From an uncultured Dorea sp. (GTDB taxonomy: Bacteria > Bacillota_A > Clostridia > Lachnospirales > Lachnospiraceae): a stretch of DNA of 62,237 nucleotides. Below, in pieces: positions 17,683 to 26,332 of this stretch (within the stretch, counting starts at the first letter, position 1; each line of letters starts with the position of its first letter). The position numbers and the translations under genes were made by a program. The notes beneath the pieces are model-generated. The model saw nothing but the letters and a program-made list of their open reading frames with translations. It had not been told where the DNA came from and made no database searches. The stretch covers positions 1 through 62,237 of the forward strand of contig CAJTRM010000001.1 of NCBI GenBank assembly GCA_910578865.1, read 5' to 3'.

Positions 17683-18051
17683 TTATTTCTTCTTATTAGC
17701 TACTGTTCTCTTCGGACCTTTTCTTGTTCTTGCGTTGGTCTTCGTCTTCTGGCCACGAACCGGAAGACCTTTTCTGTGACGGATACCTCTGTAGCATCCA
17801 ATCTCCTGCAGTCTCTTGATGTTAAGCGCGATCTCTCTTCTGAGATCACCTTCCACCATCTGTGTCTCGTCAATCACTGCACTGATCTTCTTTACATCTT
17901 CATCTGTAAGGTCTCTGCAGCGGATATCAGGATTAACTCCTGCCTCTGAAAGAATACGGCTGGCACTCGTCCTTCCGATCCCATAGATATAAGTCAATCC
18001 AATCTCAACACGTTTGTCTCTTGGTAAGTCTACACCTGCTATACGAGCCAT
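17683..18051 (-). CDS. rpsM: 30S ribosomal protein S13
   Basis: 122 residues from the ATG at 18051 (MARIAGVDLPRDKRVEIGL), which has GGAGG 8 bases upstream; longer upstream extensions are not S13-like. Contains the helix-turn-helix region (YGIGRTSASRIL) and the basic C-terminal tail that contacts P-site tRNA. It is separated from rpmJ by an unusual 527-base spacer carrying tandem repeats. Confidence 0.99.
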   Translation of the reverse strand: MARIAGVDLPRDKRVEIGLTYIYGIGRTSASRILSEAGVNPDIRCRDLTDEDVKKISAVIDETQMVEGDLRREIALNIKRLQEIGCYRGIRHRKGLPVRGQKTKTNARTRKGPKRTVANKKK

Positions 18052-18111
18052 GTGAATTTCCTCCATTTTCTCAAATAATATTATACTGTCTTTAATAGGG
18101 ACTACTGAACA

Positions 18112-18244
18112 CTTGACGAGGTCTTTCACGAGTCTAGTGTGAAGTGTCGTTCCCGTTTACTTTGCGAGGTCTCTTACGAGCTTAGTATAGGGAACTTCCT
18201 TTCCTCTTGACGAGGTCTTTCACGAGTCTAGTGTGAAGTGTCGT
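18112..18244. repeat. Three tandem ~47-bp repeats in the rpsM-rpmJ spacer
   Basis: Copies begin at about 18112, 18160 and 18206. The first and third are identical over 39 bases (18112-18150 and 18206-18244) and the middle one is diverged but keeps GCGAGGTCTCTTACGAGCTTAG. Each contains TTCAC...GTGTGAA-type inverted segments around a CTAG/TTAG core. The region has no convincing coding capacity on either strand. Confidence 0.85.
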
Positions 18245-18578
18245 CTCTATGTCCCTCATCCAGATGCGTCGGTATCCGCACCCTTTCCGGCCACCGTATG
18301 GCCATACGGTAATGACGGGCCGGCATTAGAAGCAATATACGAGGACTGCCACCGGCTACAGGTGTTTCCTTGTATATTTCAAATAGTCTACACACTCCCT
18401 GGTGTGTCGGCTATCAGCCGCCTTGATTGTTTACATAAACTTCTCAAAAATCACTACAAGGCTCCGTGCGCCTAAACTCTGTCTGCGCCTTCCGGCTTGC
18501 CACTCGTTAAGGCTTGGGAGCGGTCTTCTCACTAAGTTCATCCTTCGCTAATGCTCGGATTCACTAAGTGTTCAGTAC
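18245..18578. other. Long non-coding spacer inside the ribosomal operon
   Basis: About 330 more bases between the tandem repeats and rpmJ without a credible gene. It holds the perfect 18-bp palindrome ACCGTATGGCCATACGGT (18293-18310), the hairpin CACAC-N6-GTGTG near 18390-18407, and, on the minus strand, two ACTTAGTGA copies flanking an ATCC...GGAT stem near 18520-18570. In most Firmicutes this junction is only tens of bases long. Confidence 0.6.
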
Positions 18579-18692
18579 CTATCCTTGTCTCTGTTTATGC
18601 TTTGGATTTTCGCAGATGATGCGAATGCTTCCTTTTCTTTTAATTACTTTGCATTTTTCGCAAATTGGTTTTACTGATGATCTAACCTTCAC
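18579..18692 (-). CDS. rpmJ: 50S ribosomal protein L36 (GTG start)
   Basis: 37 residues, MKVRSSVKPICEKCKVIKRK onward, ending KHKQRQG, with the zinc ligands Cys11, Cys14, Cys27 and His32 (C-x2-C-x12-C-x4-H). It starts with GTG at 18692, 8 bases after AAAGGAGGA, and is too short for routine open-frame scans. It is preceded by its own sigma-A promoter at 18814-18843. Confidence 0.97.
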   Translation of the reverse strand: MKVRSSVKPICEKCKVIKRKGSIRIICENPKHKQRQG

Positions 18693-18813
18693 GTCAAATC
18701 CTCCTTTCATCCATTGCTTTGCCTTTACCTGCACTGCATAACTTCCGTTTTCACGCCTTTTGCCGCGGTTTCGGCGTTTTTATGCATAAAAATGCCCGGA
18801 AACATGCTTATAT

Positions 18814-18843
18814 ATTATAGCACCTGAATTCTACAAAAGTCAA
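18814..18843 (-). promoter_or_regulatory. Internal promoter upstream of rpmJ
   Basis: Minus strand: -35 TTGACT (18843-18838), 18-base spacer, -10 TATAAT (18819-18814). Predicted start is about 115 bases before rpmJ, with a GC-rich stem (ACGCC...GGCGT) in the leader. It gives rpmJ-rpsM-rpsK-rpsD-rpoA-rplQ an entry point independent of the S10/spc promoters. Confidence 0.7.
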
Positions 18844-18861
18844 TAGAATATTTTCATTCTC

Positions 18862-19080
18862 TTACTTGTCTCTCCAGATGATCCGCCCCTTGGAAAGATC
18901 ATACGGGGACAGCTCCAACGTCACCTTATCTCCCGGCAATATCTTAATAAAATTCATTCTCAGTTTTCCGCTGATGTGAGCAAGCACCTGATGCCCGTTC
19001 TCCAGCTCTACCTGGAACATGGCGTTTGGCAGCTTTTCTACAACAGTCCCTTCAATCTCAATTACGTCAGCCTTTGACAT
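18862..19080 (-). CDS. infA: Translation initiation factor IF-1
   Basis: 72 residues, single S1/OB fold (VVEKLPNAMFQVELENGHQV...HISGKLRMNFI), ending in RIIWRDK. Binds the 30S A site during initiation. Normal length and position after map and the KOW protein. Confidence 0.99.
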   Translation of the reverse strand: MSKADVIEIEGTVVEKLPNAMFQVELENGHQVLAHISGKLRMNFIKILPGDKVTLELSPYDLSKGRIIWRDK

Positions 19081-19092
19081 ATTTTAATCCTC

Positions 19093-19344
19093 CTATGATT
19101 CTTCTTCCTTATTCCATTCCTTCAGTATCCGTTTTATCTTTACATCATCAACCTCTGTGATATCATTCCTGTACAGGATGACCTGCACATGCTTTTTCTT
19201 CTTCTTTTTCGGCCGCTCCAGCGTTCTTACTTTGCCGTCCACCAAATATACATATGCATCATCCGCTTCTATTATCACATAAACACTGCCCGCATCATGC
19301 CCTGCCTTTGATCTTGCCAGCATTCCGGCCTCATATCTGTCCAT
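19093..19344 (-). CDS. KOW-domain RNA-binding protein (L14e/L6e-like)
   Basis: 83 residues. An N-terminal KOW-type beta barrel (GMLARSKAGHDAGSVYVIIE) is followed by a basic stretch (RPKKKKKKHVQVILY). This small protein is commonly found between map and infA in Clostridia; its role is not established, though the location suggests a ribosome- or initiation-linked function. 12 bases separate it from infA. Confidence 0.85.
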   Translation of the reverse strand: MDRYEAGMLARSKAGHDAGSVYVIIEADDAYVYLVDGKVRTLERPKKKKKKHVQVILYRNDITEVDDVKIKRILKEWNKEEES

Positions 19345-19373
19345 AGCTCTACCTCTCTGTTCTAAAAAGGCCC

Positions 19374-20135
19374 TTAAACACTCTCGGTCAGAGTCAGAAG
19401 CCTTGGCTCATCCTCGGTGATCAGTACCGTATTTTCATAATGTGCAGACAGGGAATGATCTCTTGTCACCACGGTCCAGTCATCCGAAAGCCAATCTACT
19501 TCCCATCCCCCCAGATTGATCATCGGTTCAATGGCAAGTGTCATTCCCGCTTTCAGCTTCACACCTTTTCTGTTCATGACATAATTCGGTATCTCAGGAG
19601 CCTCGTGCAGCGCCGTCCCTATGCCGTGACCGCACAGATCACGCACGATCCCGTACCCCCTGCTTCCTACATATCTGCCGATTGCCGACGAAATGTCAAA
19701 TAAATGATTGCCTTCTCTGGCATATTTTATACCTTCAAAAAAACTTTCTCTTGTAACCTGTATCAGCTTCTTCGCATCCTCGCTGATTTCCCCGACAGCA
19801 TGGGTTCTGGCCGCATCCGAATGATATCCCTTGTAGATTACCCCGGCGTCCAGACTCACAATATCTCCCTCTTTAATGATGCGGTGTTCACTTGGAATAC
19901 CGTGAACCACCTCATCATTCAGAGATACACATATAGATGCAGGATATCCGTTATAGTTCAGGAAGGAAGGGATACACCCATAGCTTCGGATCACCTCTTC
20001 GCCCAGCCGGTCAATATCCTTTGTACTCATCCCCGGACGAAGCGATTTTTCCATTTCATTATGAACAATTTCCAATATCCGTCCTGACTCTTCCATCAGT
20101 TCGATTTCTCTGGAAGATTTTATTGTAATCGGCAT
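19374..20135 (-). CDS. map: Type I methionine aminopeptidase
   Basis: 253 residues. All five metal ligands are visible in their motifs: SLDAGV and HSDAARTHAVG (two Asp), GHGIGTALHEAP (His), AIEPMI (Glu) and ENTVLITE (Glu). Removes the initiator Met from nascent chains. Starts 4 bases from the adk stop, so it is cotranscribed in the spc block. Confidence 0.98.
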   Translation of the reverse strand: MPITIKSSREIELMEESGRILEIVHNEMEKSLRPGMSTKDIDRLGEEVIRSYGCIPSFLNYNGYPASICVSLNDEVVHGIPSEHRIIKEGDIVSLDAGVIYKGYHSDAARTHAVGEISEDAKKLIQVTRESFFEGIKYAREGNHLFDISSAIGRYVGSRGYGIVRDLCGHGIGTALHEAPEIPNYVMNRKGVKLKAGMTLAIEPMINLGGWEVDWLSDDWTVVTRDHSLSAHYENTVLITEDEPRLLTLTESV

Positions 20136-20139
20136 GTTC

Positions 20140-20784
20140 CTACTCTCCTAAAATATCTACAATTGCCTGGAATACATCAGTGATATCAATAGTTCCGTCA
20201 ACGGTTCTAAGTATACCGGCATTTGTGTAATAATCAATCAGTGGCTGTGTCTGTTCATGGTATACACCAAGTCTCTTCAATACCGTTTCCGGTTTATCGT
20301 CATCTCGCAAGATCAGTTCCTTGCCGCACACATCACAGACTCCTTCTGCCTTTGTCGGTGCATATTCGAGGTGGTATGTAGCCCCGCATCCTACACATGC
20401 ACGGCGTCCTCCCATACGATGTACAATATTTTCATCCGGAACATCCACATCAATCGCATAATCCACCTTCTGGCCAAGCTCTGCGAGTGCCTTGTCAAGA
20501 GCCTCCGCCTGCGGGATCGTCCGCGGAAATCCGTCCAGGACATAACCATTCTTCGCATCTTCCTGATTCACACGGTCAACAACCAGATCCACAACCAACT
20601 CATCCGGAACCAAAAGCCCCTGATCCATATATGTCTTTGCCTTCTGGCCAAGTTCTGTCCCATTCTTGATATTTGCTCTGAAGATATCTCCGGTGGAGAT
20701 ATGAGGAATATTATATTTTGCAGCAATCTTCTTTGCCTGAGTCCCTTTGCCCGCCCCCGGGGCGCCTAACATAATTATTTTCAT
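20140..20784 (-). CDS. adk: Adenylate kinase (zinc LID type)
   Basis: 214 residues. P-loop GAPGAGKGTQAKK at residues 7-15 and the long LID with four cysteines (CVGCGATYH...CDVCGKEL), the zinc-stabilised form typical of Gram-positive bacteria. Catalyses ATP + AMP to 2 ADP. Located between secY and map. Confidence 0.99.
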   Translation of the reverse strand: MKIIMLGAPGAGKGTQAKKIAAKYNIPHISTGDIFRANIKNGTELGQKAKTYMDQGLLVPDELVVDLVVDRVNQEDAKNGYVLDGFPRTIPQAEALDKALAELGQKVDYAIDVDVPDENIVHRMGGRRACVGCGATYHLEYAPTKAEGVCDVCGKELILRDDDKPETVLKRLGVYHEQTQPLIDYYTNAGILRTVDGTIDITDVFQAIVDILGE

Positions 20785-20853
20785 ATATGAGTTCCTCCTT
20801 ATAGCATTTTAACCCGCAGAGAATTTCTGCGAGTCAAAATGTCCGTTATGGTC

Positions 20854-22170
20854 TTAGCTATTTAAAAATCCCTTGTAATTTCGTACAAGCATCTGTGATT
20901 CTATCTGCTTCAGAGTCTCCAGTACAACACTGACAATAATGATCAGCGAAGTGCCGCCAAAAGATACCCTTGCGCCAAACCAGCCATTAAAGATTATCGG
21001 TACAACCTGCACAATGATCAGGCCGCATGCCCCGATAAAGATAATATAATTCAGCCGCTTTGTCAGATATTCAACTGTCGGCTTTCCAGGACGGATACCC
21101 GGAATAAAACCGCCACTTTTTTTCATGTTGTTTGCAATTTCCAGCGGATTGAAAGTAATTGACGTATAAAAATACGCAAAAAATACTGTGAGTAAAATAT
21201 ACACGATCAATCCCCAGGAATATTTAAACTGGTCCGGATTACACCAGTTCCCCTGATTCATTCCTCTTAAGATCTCACTCCCGATCCCTGTCCCGTTTCC
21301 TTTGCCCAGGAAACTTGCAATAACGATCGGAAACTGCATCAGTGAAGACGCAAAGATGATCGGAATAACTCCGGCTGTATTAACTTTGAGCGGGATATGC
21401 GTTGACTGTCCGCCATAAGTCTTTCTGCCTGCAACCTTCTGGGAATACTGCACTGCGATTCTTCTCTGGCCGTCCTGAAGAATAATGACAAATACGACCA
21501 TCGCAAAGATAATTGCCAGAATAATCACCACAGCAAGGCCTCCGGATGCAACATTCTTACCTTTTACAAACTGGCTGAACAATGTGGATATATCACTCGG
21601 AACACGCGAAAGAATGTTAATCACCAGAACGATAGAAATTCCGTTTCCAACTCCCTTTTCCGTAATCCGCTCACCGATCCACATAAGAAACGCGGAGCCG
21701 GCGGTCAGCGTCAACACTACGATCGCTGCATTGACAAAGTTATACTCCTTCAGTAATCCCTGCCTGCCGAATCCGACTGCCATTGCAGTAGATTCAATCA
21801 ACGCAAGGCCAACTGTCAGGTAGCGTGTAAATGCCGCGATTTTTTTTCTTCCGTCTTCGCCTTCCTTCTGCATTTCCTCAAGCTTCGGAATCGCTATCGT
21901 CAGCAGCTGCATAATAATGGAAGATGTGATATACGGTGTGATACTCAGAGCAAACACAGACATCTGTTCAAAAGAGCCACCGGTAAAAGCGTTAAATAAA
22001 TTAAACGCTTCCCCGGTATTCTGTGCAAAAAACTCTTTAATGTAAGTTGGATTGACTCCCGGTGTCGGCAATTCTGAACCAAGCCTTATCACGATTAACA
22101 TCAAAAACGTATATCCGATTTTTTTACGGATATCTTTAATCCCCCATGCTCTTCGGAAAGTTTCTAACAT
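20854..22170 (-). CDS. secY: Preprotein translocase SecY
   Basis: 438 residues with ten membrane segments (start MLETFRRAWGIKDIRKKIGY; plug region and NPLEIANNMKKSGGFIPGIRPG near the C-terminal third). Channel of the Sec translocon. Its start codon overlaps the rplO stop (TAATG). Confidence 0.99.
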   Translation of the reverse strand: MLETFRRAWGIKDIRKKIGYTFLMLIVIRLGSELPTPGVNPTYIKEFFAQNTGEAFNLFNAFTGGSFEQMSVFALSITPYITSSIIMQLLTIAIPKLEEMQKEGEDGRKKIAAFTRYLTVGLALIESTAMAVGFGRQGLLKEYNFVNAAIVVLTLTAGSAFLMWIGERITEKGVGNGISIVLVINILSRVPSDISTLFSQFVKGKNVASGGLAVVIILAIIFAMVVFVIILQDGQRRIAVQYSQKVAGRKTYGGQSTHIPLKVNTAGVIPIIFASSLMQFPIVIASFLGKGNGTGIGSEILRGMNQGNWCNPDQFKYSWGLIVYILLTVFFAYFYTSITFNPLEIANNMKKSGGFIPGIRPGKPTVEYLTKRLNYIIFIGACGLIIVQVVPIIFNGWFGARVSFGGTSLIIIVSVVLETLKQIESQMLVRNYKGFLNS

Positions 22171-22610
22171 TAGATCACCTCTGTTTTTCCACCTAAAGCC
22201 TCAATTTTAGCCACAGCACCTGCACTGAAAGCATTCGCCTGCACTGTAAGCTTCTTTGTCAATTCACCTTGTCCAAGAATCTTAACTCCGTCTCTTGGAT
22301 TTTTAACGATTCCCTTTTCGATCAACGCTTCTACAGTTACTACTGCATCATTGTCGAACACCTCCAGGTCTCTCACATTAATACCAACGATGATCTTGGA
22401 ATTTCTGTTTGTGAAACCTCTTTTTGGTATTCTTCTATATAATGGCATCTGACCGCCTTCAAAACCTGGCCTTGTGCCTCCGGAACGAGCCTTCTGACCC
22501 TTATGTCCCTTGCCGGCTGTCTTGCCGTTTCCAGAACCGTGTCCACGTCCTCTTCTGAAATTATCGCTCTGTTTTGATCCATCTGCTGGTCTTAAGTTTG
22601 ATAAATCCAT
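22170..22610 (-). CDS. rplO: 50S ribosomal protein L15
   Basis: 146 residues with the Gly/Arg/Lys-rich N-terminal extension (RRGRGHGSGNGKTAGKGHKG) that threads through 23S rRNA. Stop overlaps the secY start, giving translational coupling. Confidence 0.99.
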   Translation of the reverse strand: MDLSNLRPADGSKQSDNFRRGRGHGSGNGKTAGKGHKGQKARSGGTRPGFEGGQMPLYRRIPKRGFTNRNSKIIVGINVRDLEVFDNDAVVTVEALIEKGIVKNPRDGVKILGQGELTKKLTVQANAFSAGAVAKIEALGGKTEVI

Positions 22611-22638
22611 TGTGACACCTCCTTATCTGAATTTTATA

Positions 22639-22818
22639 TTATGCTTCTTCAACTTTTACCAGGTGACATACCTGTTTAACCATACCTCTTGTTGCTGCAT
22701 TGTCCGGCAGTACAACTGTCTTGTTTACTTTGCGGAGCCCTAATGCTTCAACAGTTTTCTTATGCTTTGGTACGGCGCCAATTGGAGATTTTACTAATGT
22801 AACCTTTAAATTTGCCAT
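22639..22818 (-). CDS. rpmD: 50S ribosomal protein L30
   Basis: 59 residues, MANLKVTLVKSPIGAVPKHK onward with LGLRKVNKTVVLPDNAATRG, ending KVEEA. ATG at 22818 follows AGGAGG with an 8-base gap. Sits between rpsE and rplO as expected; it is easily missed because of its size. Confidence 0.97.
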   Translation of the reverse strand: MANLKVTLVKSPIGAVPKHKKTVEALGLRKVNKTVVLPDNAATRGMVKQVCHLVKVEEA

Positions 22819-22832
22819 CTCATTCTACCTCC

Positions 22833-23342
22833 TTAGCCTAAGATCTCTTCGACAGATTTTCCGCGAAGTCTTGCTACTTCTTCCGGAGTCTTAATCTGAC
22901 GCAATCCATCGATCGTAGCCAGAACAACGTTCTGTTTATTGTTGGAGCCAAGAGATTTTGTACGGATATTCTTGATTCCCGCCATCTCGATCACGGCACG
23001 CGCCGGGCCGCCGGCAATTACACCGGTACCTTCCGGAGCTTTTTTCAGCAGCACGGAAGCTCCTCCGAATTTGCCGATAAAATCATGCGTAATACTTTCA
23101 TTGTCATCTAATGCTACTTTAATAAGGTTTTTAGCTGCATCCTCTTTTCCCTTACGGATAGCCTCCGGGATCTCAGTAGCTTTTCCTAAGCCTGCACCAA
23201 CATGGCCATTTCCATCGCCAACAACTACTAAAGCTGTGAATCTCATGTTACGGCCACCTTTAACAACTTTGGTTACACGCTTGATTGATACTACTTTTTC
23301 ATTTAACTCTAACTGACCAGCATCAATACGTTCTTGTTTCAT
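22833..23342 (-). CDS. rpsE: 30S ribosomal protein S5
   Basis: 169 residues: dsRBD-like N-terminal half (VVKGGRNMRFTALVVVGDGN) and the S5 C-terminal domain (GTGVIAGGPARAVIEMAGI). Accuracy-related 30S protein; spectinomycin-resistance residues lie in the N-terminal loop. Confidence 0.99.
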   Translation of the reverse strand: MKQERIDAGQLELNEKVVSIKRVTKVVKGGRNMRFTALVVVGDGNGHVGAGLGKATEIPEAIRKGKEDAAKNLIKVALDDNESITHDFIGKFGGASVLLKKAPEGTGVIAGGPARAVIEMAGIKNIRTKSLGSNNKQNVVLATIDGLRQIKTPEEVARLRGKSVEEILG

Positions 23343-23356
23343 GTGTGCTCCTCCTT

Positions 23357-23725
23357 CTAGAAATTCAATCCAGCTTCTCTGGCTGCATCTGCCAATGCCT
23401 GAACTTTTCCCTGGTATATAAAGCCGCCTCTGTCAAAGACAACATCCTTAATACCTTTTTCAATTGCTTTTTCAGCAATTACTTTACCCAAATATGCCGC
23501 TGCATCAACGTTGTTAGTTTTCTCCAGGTTTGCCTTCACGTCTTTCTGAAGAGTGGAAGCGGAAACCAGAGTATTCTGTGCTACATCGTCAATGATCTGT
23601 GCATACATATGATTATTACTTCTAAACACAGCCAAACGTGGGCATTCAGCTGTTCCACTTAAACGGTTGCGTAATTTTTTGTGCTTTTTTACGCGAACTT
23701 CACTTCTCGATTTTTTGCTAACCAT
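23357..23725 (-). CDS. rplR: 50S ribosomal protein L18
   Basis: 122 residues, basic N-terminus (RSEVRVKKHKKLRNRLSGT) and conserved PRLAVFRSNNHMYAQIIDD; binds 5S rRNA. Normal length. Confidence 0.99.
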   Translation of the reverse strand: MVSKKSRSEVRVKKHKKLRNRLSGTAECPRLAVFRSNNHMYAQIIDDVAQNTLVSASTLQKDVKANLEKTNNVDAAAYLGKVIAEKAIEKGIKDVVFDRGGFIYQGKVQALADAAREAGLNF

Positions 23726-23742
23726 TTCTACACTCTCCTTTC

Positions 23743-24285
23743 TTATTTCTTACCAGTCTTACCAACTTTACGTCTGATAACCTCATCAGCATACTTGATA
23801 CCCTTGCCCTTATATGGCTCCGGTCTTCTCTTGTCTCTGATCTCGGCTGCGTACTGGCCTACTTTTTCTTTATCAATACCCTTAACAATGATCTTGTTCT
23901 GACCTTCTAATACAGTCTCTACACCTTCCGGATCTTCCATTTCTACCGGATGGGAATATCCAAGGCTGAGCGTCAGCTTCTTGCCTGCTTTTGCTGCTCT
24001 GTATCCGACACCGTTAACCTCCAGTACCTTCTGGTATCCGTCAGTTACACCAACAACCATATTGTTGATCAGTGTTCTTGTAAGACCATGTAAAGATTTC
24101 ATTTTCTTCAGATCATTTGGTCTTGTTACTGTAATTACTTCGCCTTCCTGCTTGATTTCCATCTCTACAGGAAGTTCCTTTGAAAGAGTTCCTTTCGGGC
24201 CCTTTACAGTCACTTTGTTATTCTCTGCAATCTCAACGGTTACACCCGCCGGAACTGCAACTGGCAGTCTTCCTATACGTGACAT
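23743..24285 (-). CDS. rplF: 50S ribosomal protein L6
   Basis: 180 residues: MSRIGRLPVAVPAGVTVEI start and the C-terminal KGKGIKYADEVIRRKVGK. Binds 23S rRNA near the sarcin-ricin loop. It is followed on its 5' side by a 161-base repeat-bearing spacer to rpsH. Confidence 0.99.
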   Translation of the reverse strand: MSRIGRLPVAVPAGVTVEIAENNKVTVKGPKGTLSKELPVEMEIKQEGEVITVTRPNDLKKMKSLHGLTRTLINNMVVGVTDGYQKVLEVNGVGYRAAKAGKKLTLSLGYSHPVEMEDPEGVETVLEGQNKIIVKGIDKEKVGQYAAEIRDKRRPEPYKGKGIKYADEVIRRKVGKTGKK

Positions 24286-24300
24286 TGCCTAATCCTCCTT

Positions 24301-24440
24301 AACTTAAATTTTCGGAACAGACCACTGTCTGCTCTGTTTTCAGTCGCATTGAGCACCTGGTGCGGTATTTCCCGAACCTAGTGCGAAAGTGCAATCGATC
24401 CGCCTGGTGCGCTTCTTTCAAACCTGGCGGCCGTAGTGTT
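24301..24440. repeat. Repeat-bearing spacer between rpsH and rplF
   Basis: On the minus strand three imperfect units are built on GCACYAGG: GCACCAGGCGGATCG, GCACTAGGTTCGGGAAATAC and GCACCAGGTGCTC, spaced 21-26 bases. The middle unit (24361-24384) aligns with the unit of the rpsM-rpmJ repeats (CACTAG..TCG.GAAA.ACC). There is no coding potential. Confidence 0.6.
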
Positions 24441-24446
24441 TGCTTG

Positions 24447-24848
24447 TTACCATACGAAGCAGAGTACTTCTCCGCCTACTCCAAGTTTCCTTGCTTCCTT
24501 ATCAGTAATCACACCGTGGTTTGTAGAAATAATTGCTGTCCCGAGCCCACCGAAAACTTTCGGTACATCAGCACTGTTGGCATATACGCGAAGACCCGGT
24601 TTGGAGATTCTCTTCAGCCCTGTAATTACCTTTTCGTTCTTATCCGCACCGTATTTTAATGTGATGTGGATGGTTTTAAATACTCCGTCTTCGATGACAT
24701 CATATTTCTCAATATATCCTTCATCCAACAAGATGTTAGCGATTGCAAGCTTCATCTTAGATGACGGTACATCTACTGTATCATGTTTAGCAGTATTTGC
24801 ATTACGGATTCTTGTAAGCATATCTGCAATTGGATCACTCATAGTCAT
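24447..24848 (-). CDS. rpsH: 30S ribosomal protein S8
   Basis: 133 residues: MTMSDPIADMLTRIRNANTA start and the C-terminal GLGTAIISTNHGVITDKEAR. In many bacteria S8 is the autogenous repressor of the spc operon. Confidence 0.99.
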   Translation of the reverse strand: MTMSDPIADMLTRIRNANTAKHDTVDVPSSKMKLAIANILLDEGYIEKYDVIEDGVFKTIHITLKYGADKNEKVITGLKRISKPGLRVYANSADVPKVFGGLGTAIISTNHGVITDKEARKLGVGGEVLCFVW

Positions 24849-24863
24849 GAATCGTTTCCTCCT

Positions 24864-25049
24864 TTACCAACTTGCTTTTTTAACGCCTGGAATCTGTCCT
24901 TTGTATGCCAATTCACGGAAGCAAACACGGCAGATCCCATATTTTCTCAAATATGCGTGTGGACGACCACAGATTTTACAGCGGTTGTATTCTCTTGTGG
25001 AGAATTTCTGCTTGCGCTGCTGTTTGATTTTCATTGCTGTCTTAGCCAT
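24864..25049 (-). CDS. rpsN: 30S ribosomal protein S14, zinc type (type Z)
   Basis: 61 residues with the zinc ribbon Cys-x2-Cys-x12-Cys-x2-Cys (CKICGRP...CRVCFRE). This is the zinc-containing C+ form usual in Gram-positives. Confidence 0.98.
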   Translation of the reverse strand: MAKTAMKIKQQRKQKFSTREYNRCKICGRPHAYLRKYGICRVCFRELAYKGQIPGVKKASW

Positions 25050-25060
25050 AATTTACCTCC

Positions 25061-25600
25061 TTATTTTGTAAATGGCATGTTGAACTGCTTTAACAATTCA
25101 CGAGCCTCTTCATCAGTTTTAGCTGTTGTAACAAAGATAACGTCCATTCCTCTTACCTTGTCAACTTTATCATACTCAATCTCCGGGAAGATCAGCTGCT
25201 CTTTAATTCCGAGAGCATAGTTTCCTCTTCCGTCAAATGCGTTAGGATTAACACCTCTGAAGTCACGTACACGAGGTAATGCAAGGTTGATCAGACGATC
25301 AACGAACTCATACATCTTCTCTCCTCTTAAAGTAACCTTACATCCAATTGCCATACCTTCTCTTAATTTGAAGTTTGCAACTGATTTCTTTGCCTTGCAG
25401 ACAACTGCCTTCTGGCCTGTAATTTTTTCCATGTCAGCAATTGCTGAATCCAGAAGCTTAGCATTGTCCTTCGCTTCGCCAACACCCATGTTGATAACAA
25501 CCTTGTCGAGTTTTGGTACTTCCATAATATTTTTATATCCGAACTTCTTGATCAATGCATCAACCATCTCGTTCTGATACTGTTCTTTCAGTCTACTCAA
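25061..25600 (-). CDS. rplE: 50S ribosomal protein L5
   Basis: 179 residues: YKNIMEVPKLDKVVINMGVG and the RDFRGVNPNAFDGRGNYALG motif. Binds 5S rRNA and P-site tRNA. Normal length. Confidence 0.99.
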   Translation of the reverse strand: MSRLKEQYQNEMVDALIKKFGYKNIMEVPKLDKVVINMGVGEAKDNAKLLDSAIADMEKITGQKAVVCKAKKSVANFKLREGMAIGCKVTLRGEKMYEFVDRLINLALPRVRDFRGVNPNAFDGRGNYALGIKEQLIFPEIEYDKVDKVRGMDVIFVTTAKTDEEARELLKQFNMPFTK

Positions 25601-25623
25601 AGCTTAAGTCCTCCTTCCTCAAA

Positions 25624-25929
25624 TTAATTGATTACTTCGCCTGTTGATTTGGCATAGCGTACTTTCTTATCGCCATCCATCTTAAAGCCCACTCTTGTAG
25701 CCTTTCCTTTGTGCACATACATTACATTGGAAATGTCAATGGCGCCTTCCTGATGGATGATCCCGCCATTTGCATTGGCAGCGCTTGGCTTTGTATGCTT
25801 TGTCAGCATATTGACACCTTCAACAATAACCCTGCCTTCTTTATGGTTTACAGAGAGAACTTTGCCTTCTTTATCTTTATCTTTACCGGCAATCACTTTT
25901 ACTGTGTCACCCTTCTTAATCTTCAACAT
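25624..25929 (-). CDS. rplX: 50S ribosomal protein L24
   Basis: 101 residues with an N-terminal KOW motif (KKGDTVKVIAGKDKDKEGKV). Assembly-initiating 50S protein at the exit tunnel. Confidence 0.99.
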   Translation of the reverse strand: MLKIKKGDTVKVIAGKDKDKEGKVLSVNHKEGRVIVEGVNMLTKHTKPSAANANGGIIHQEGAIDISNVMYVHKGKATRVGFKMDGDKKVRYAKSTGEVIN

Positions 25930-25944
25930 CTTCCTTCGACCTCC

Positions 25945-26313
25945 TTAAAGTACTTCCGGAGCTAAAGAAACAATTCTCATGAACTGTTTGTCACGGAGCT
26001 CCCTTGCTACTGGCCCAAAGATACGGGTTCCTCTTGGTGTCTTGTCATCTTTTATAATTACAGCAGCATTTTCGTCGAAACGGATATAGGAACCATCTTT
26101 ACGACGCGTACTCTTAACAGTACGAACCACTACAGCTTTTACTACATCACCTTTTTTTACAACGCCGCCTGGTGTTGCATCTTTAACGCTGGCAACGATA
26201 ATATCTCCGATACTGGCATACCTTCTTGTTGAACCGCCGAGTACACGGATGCAAAGTAACTCTTTTGCGCCTGTGTTATCTGCTACTTTCAGTCTGCTTT
26301 CTTGCTGTATCAT
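25945..26313 (-). CDS. rplN: 50S ribosomal protein L14
   Basis: 122 residues: MIQQESRLKVADNTGAKELL start, GTRIFGPVARELRDKQFMRI near the end. Intersubunit bridge protein. Confidence 0.99.
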   Translation of the reverse strand: MIQQESRLKVADNTGAKELLCIRVLGGSTRRYASIGDIIVASVKDATPGGVVKKGDVVKAVVVRTVKSTRRKDGSYIRFDENAAVIIKDDKTPRGTRIFGPVARELRDKQFMRIVSLAPEVL

Positions 26314-26332
26314 GCAGGTTTCCCTCCTTATA

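Noticed and set aside
18233..18475. 80-codon plus-strand reading frame in the rpsM-rpmJ spacer
   Set aside because: It overlaps the tandem repeat and palindrome, has no ribosome binding site, is antisense to the operon and has no recognisable protein features.
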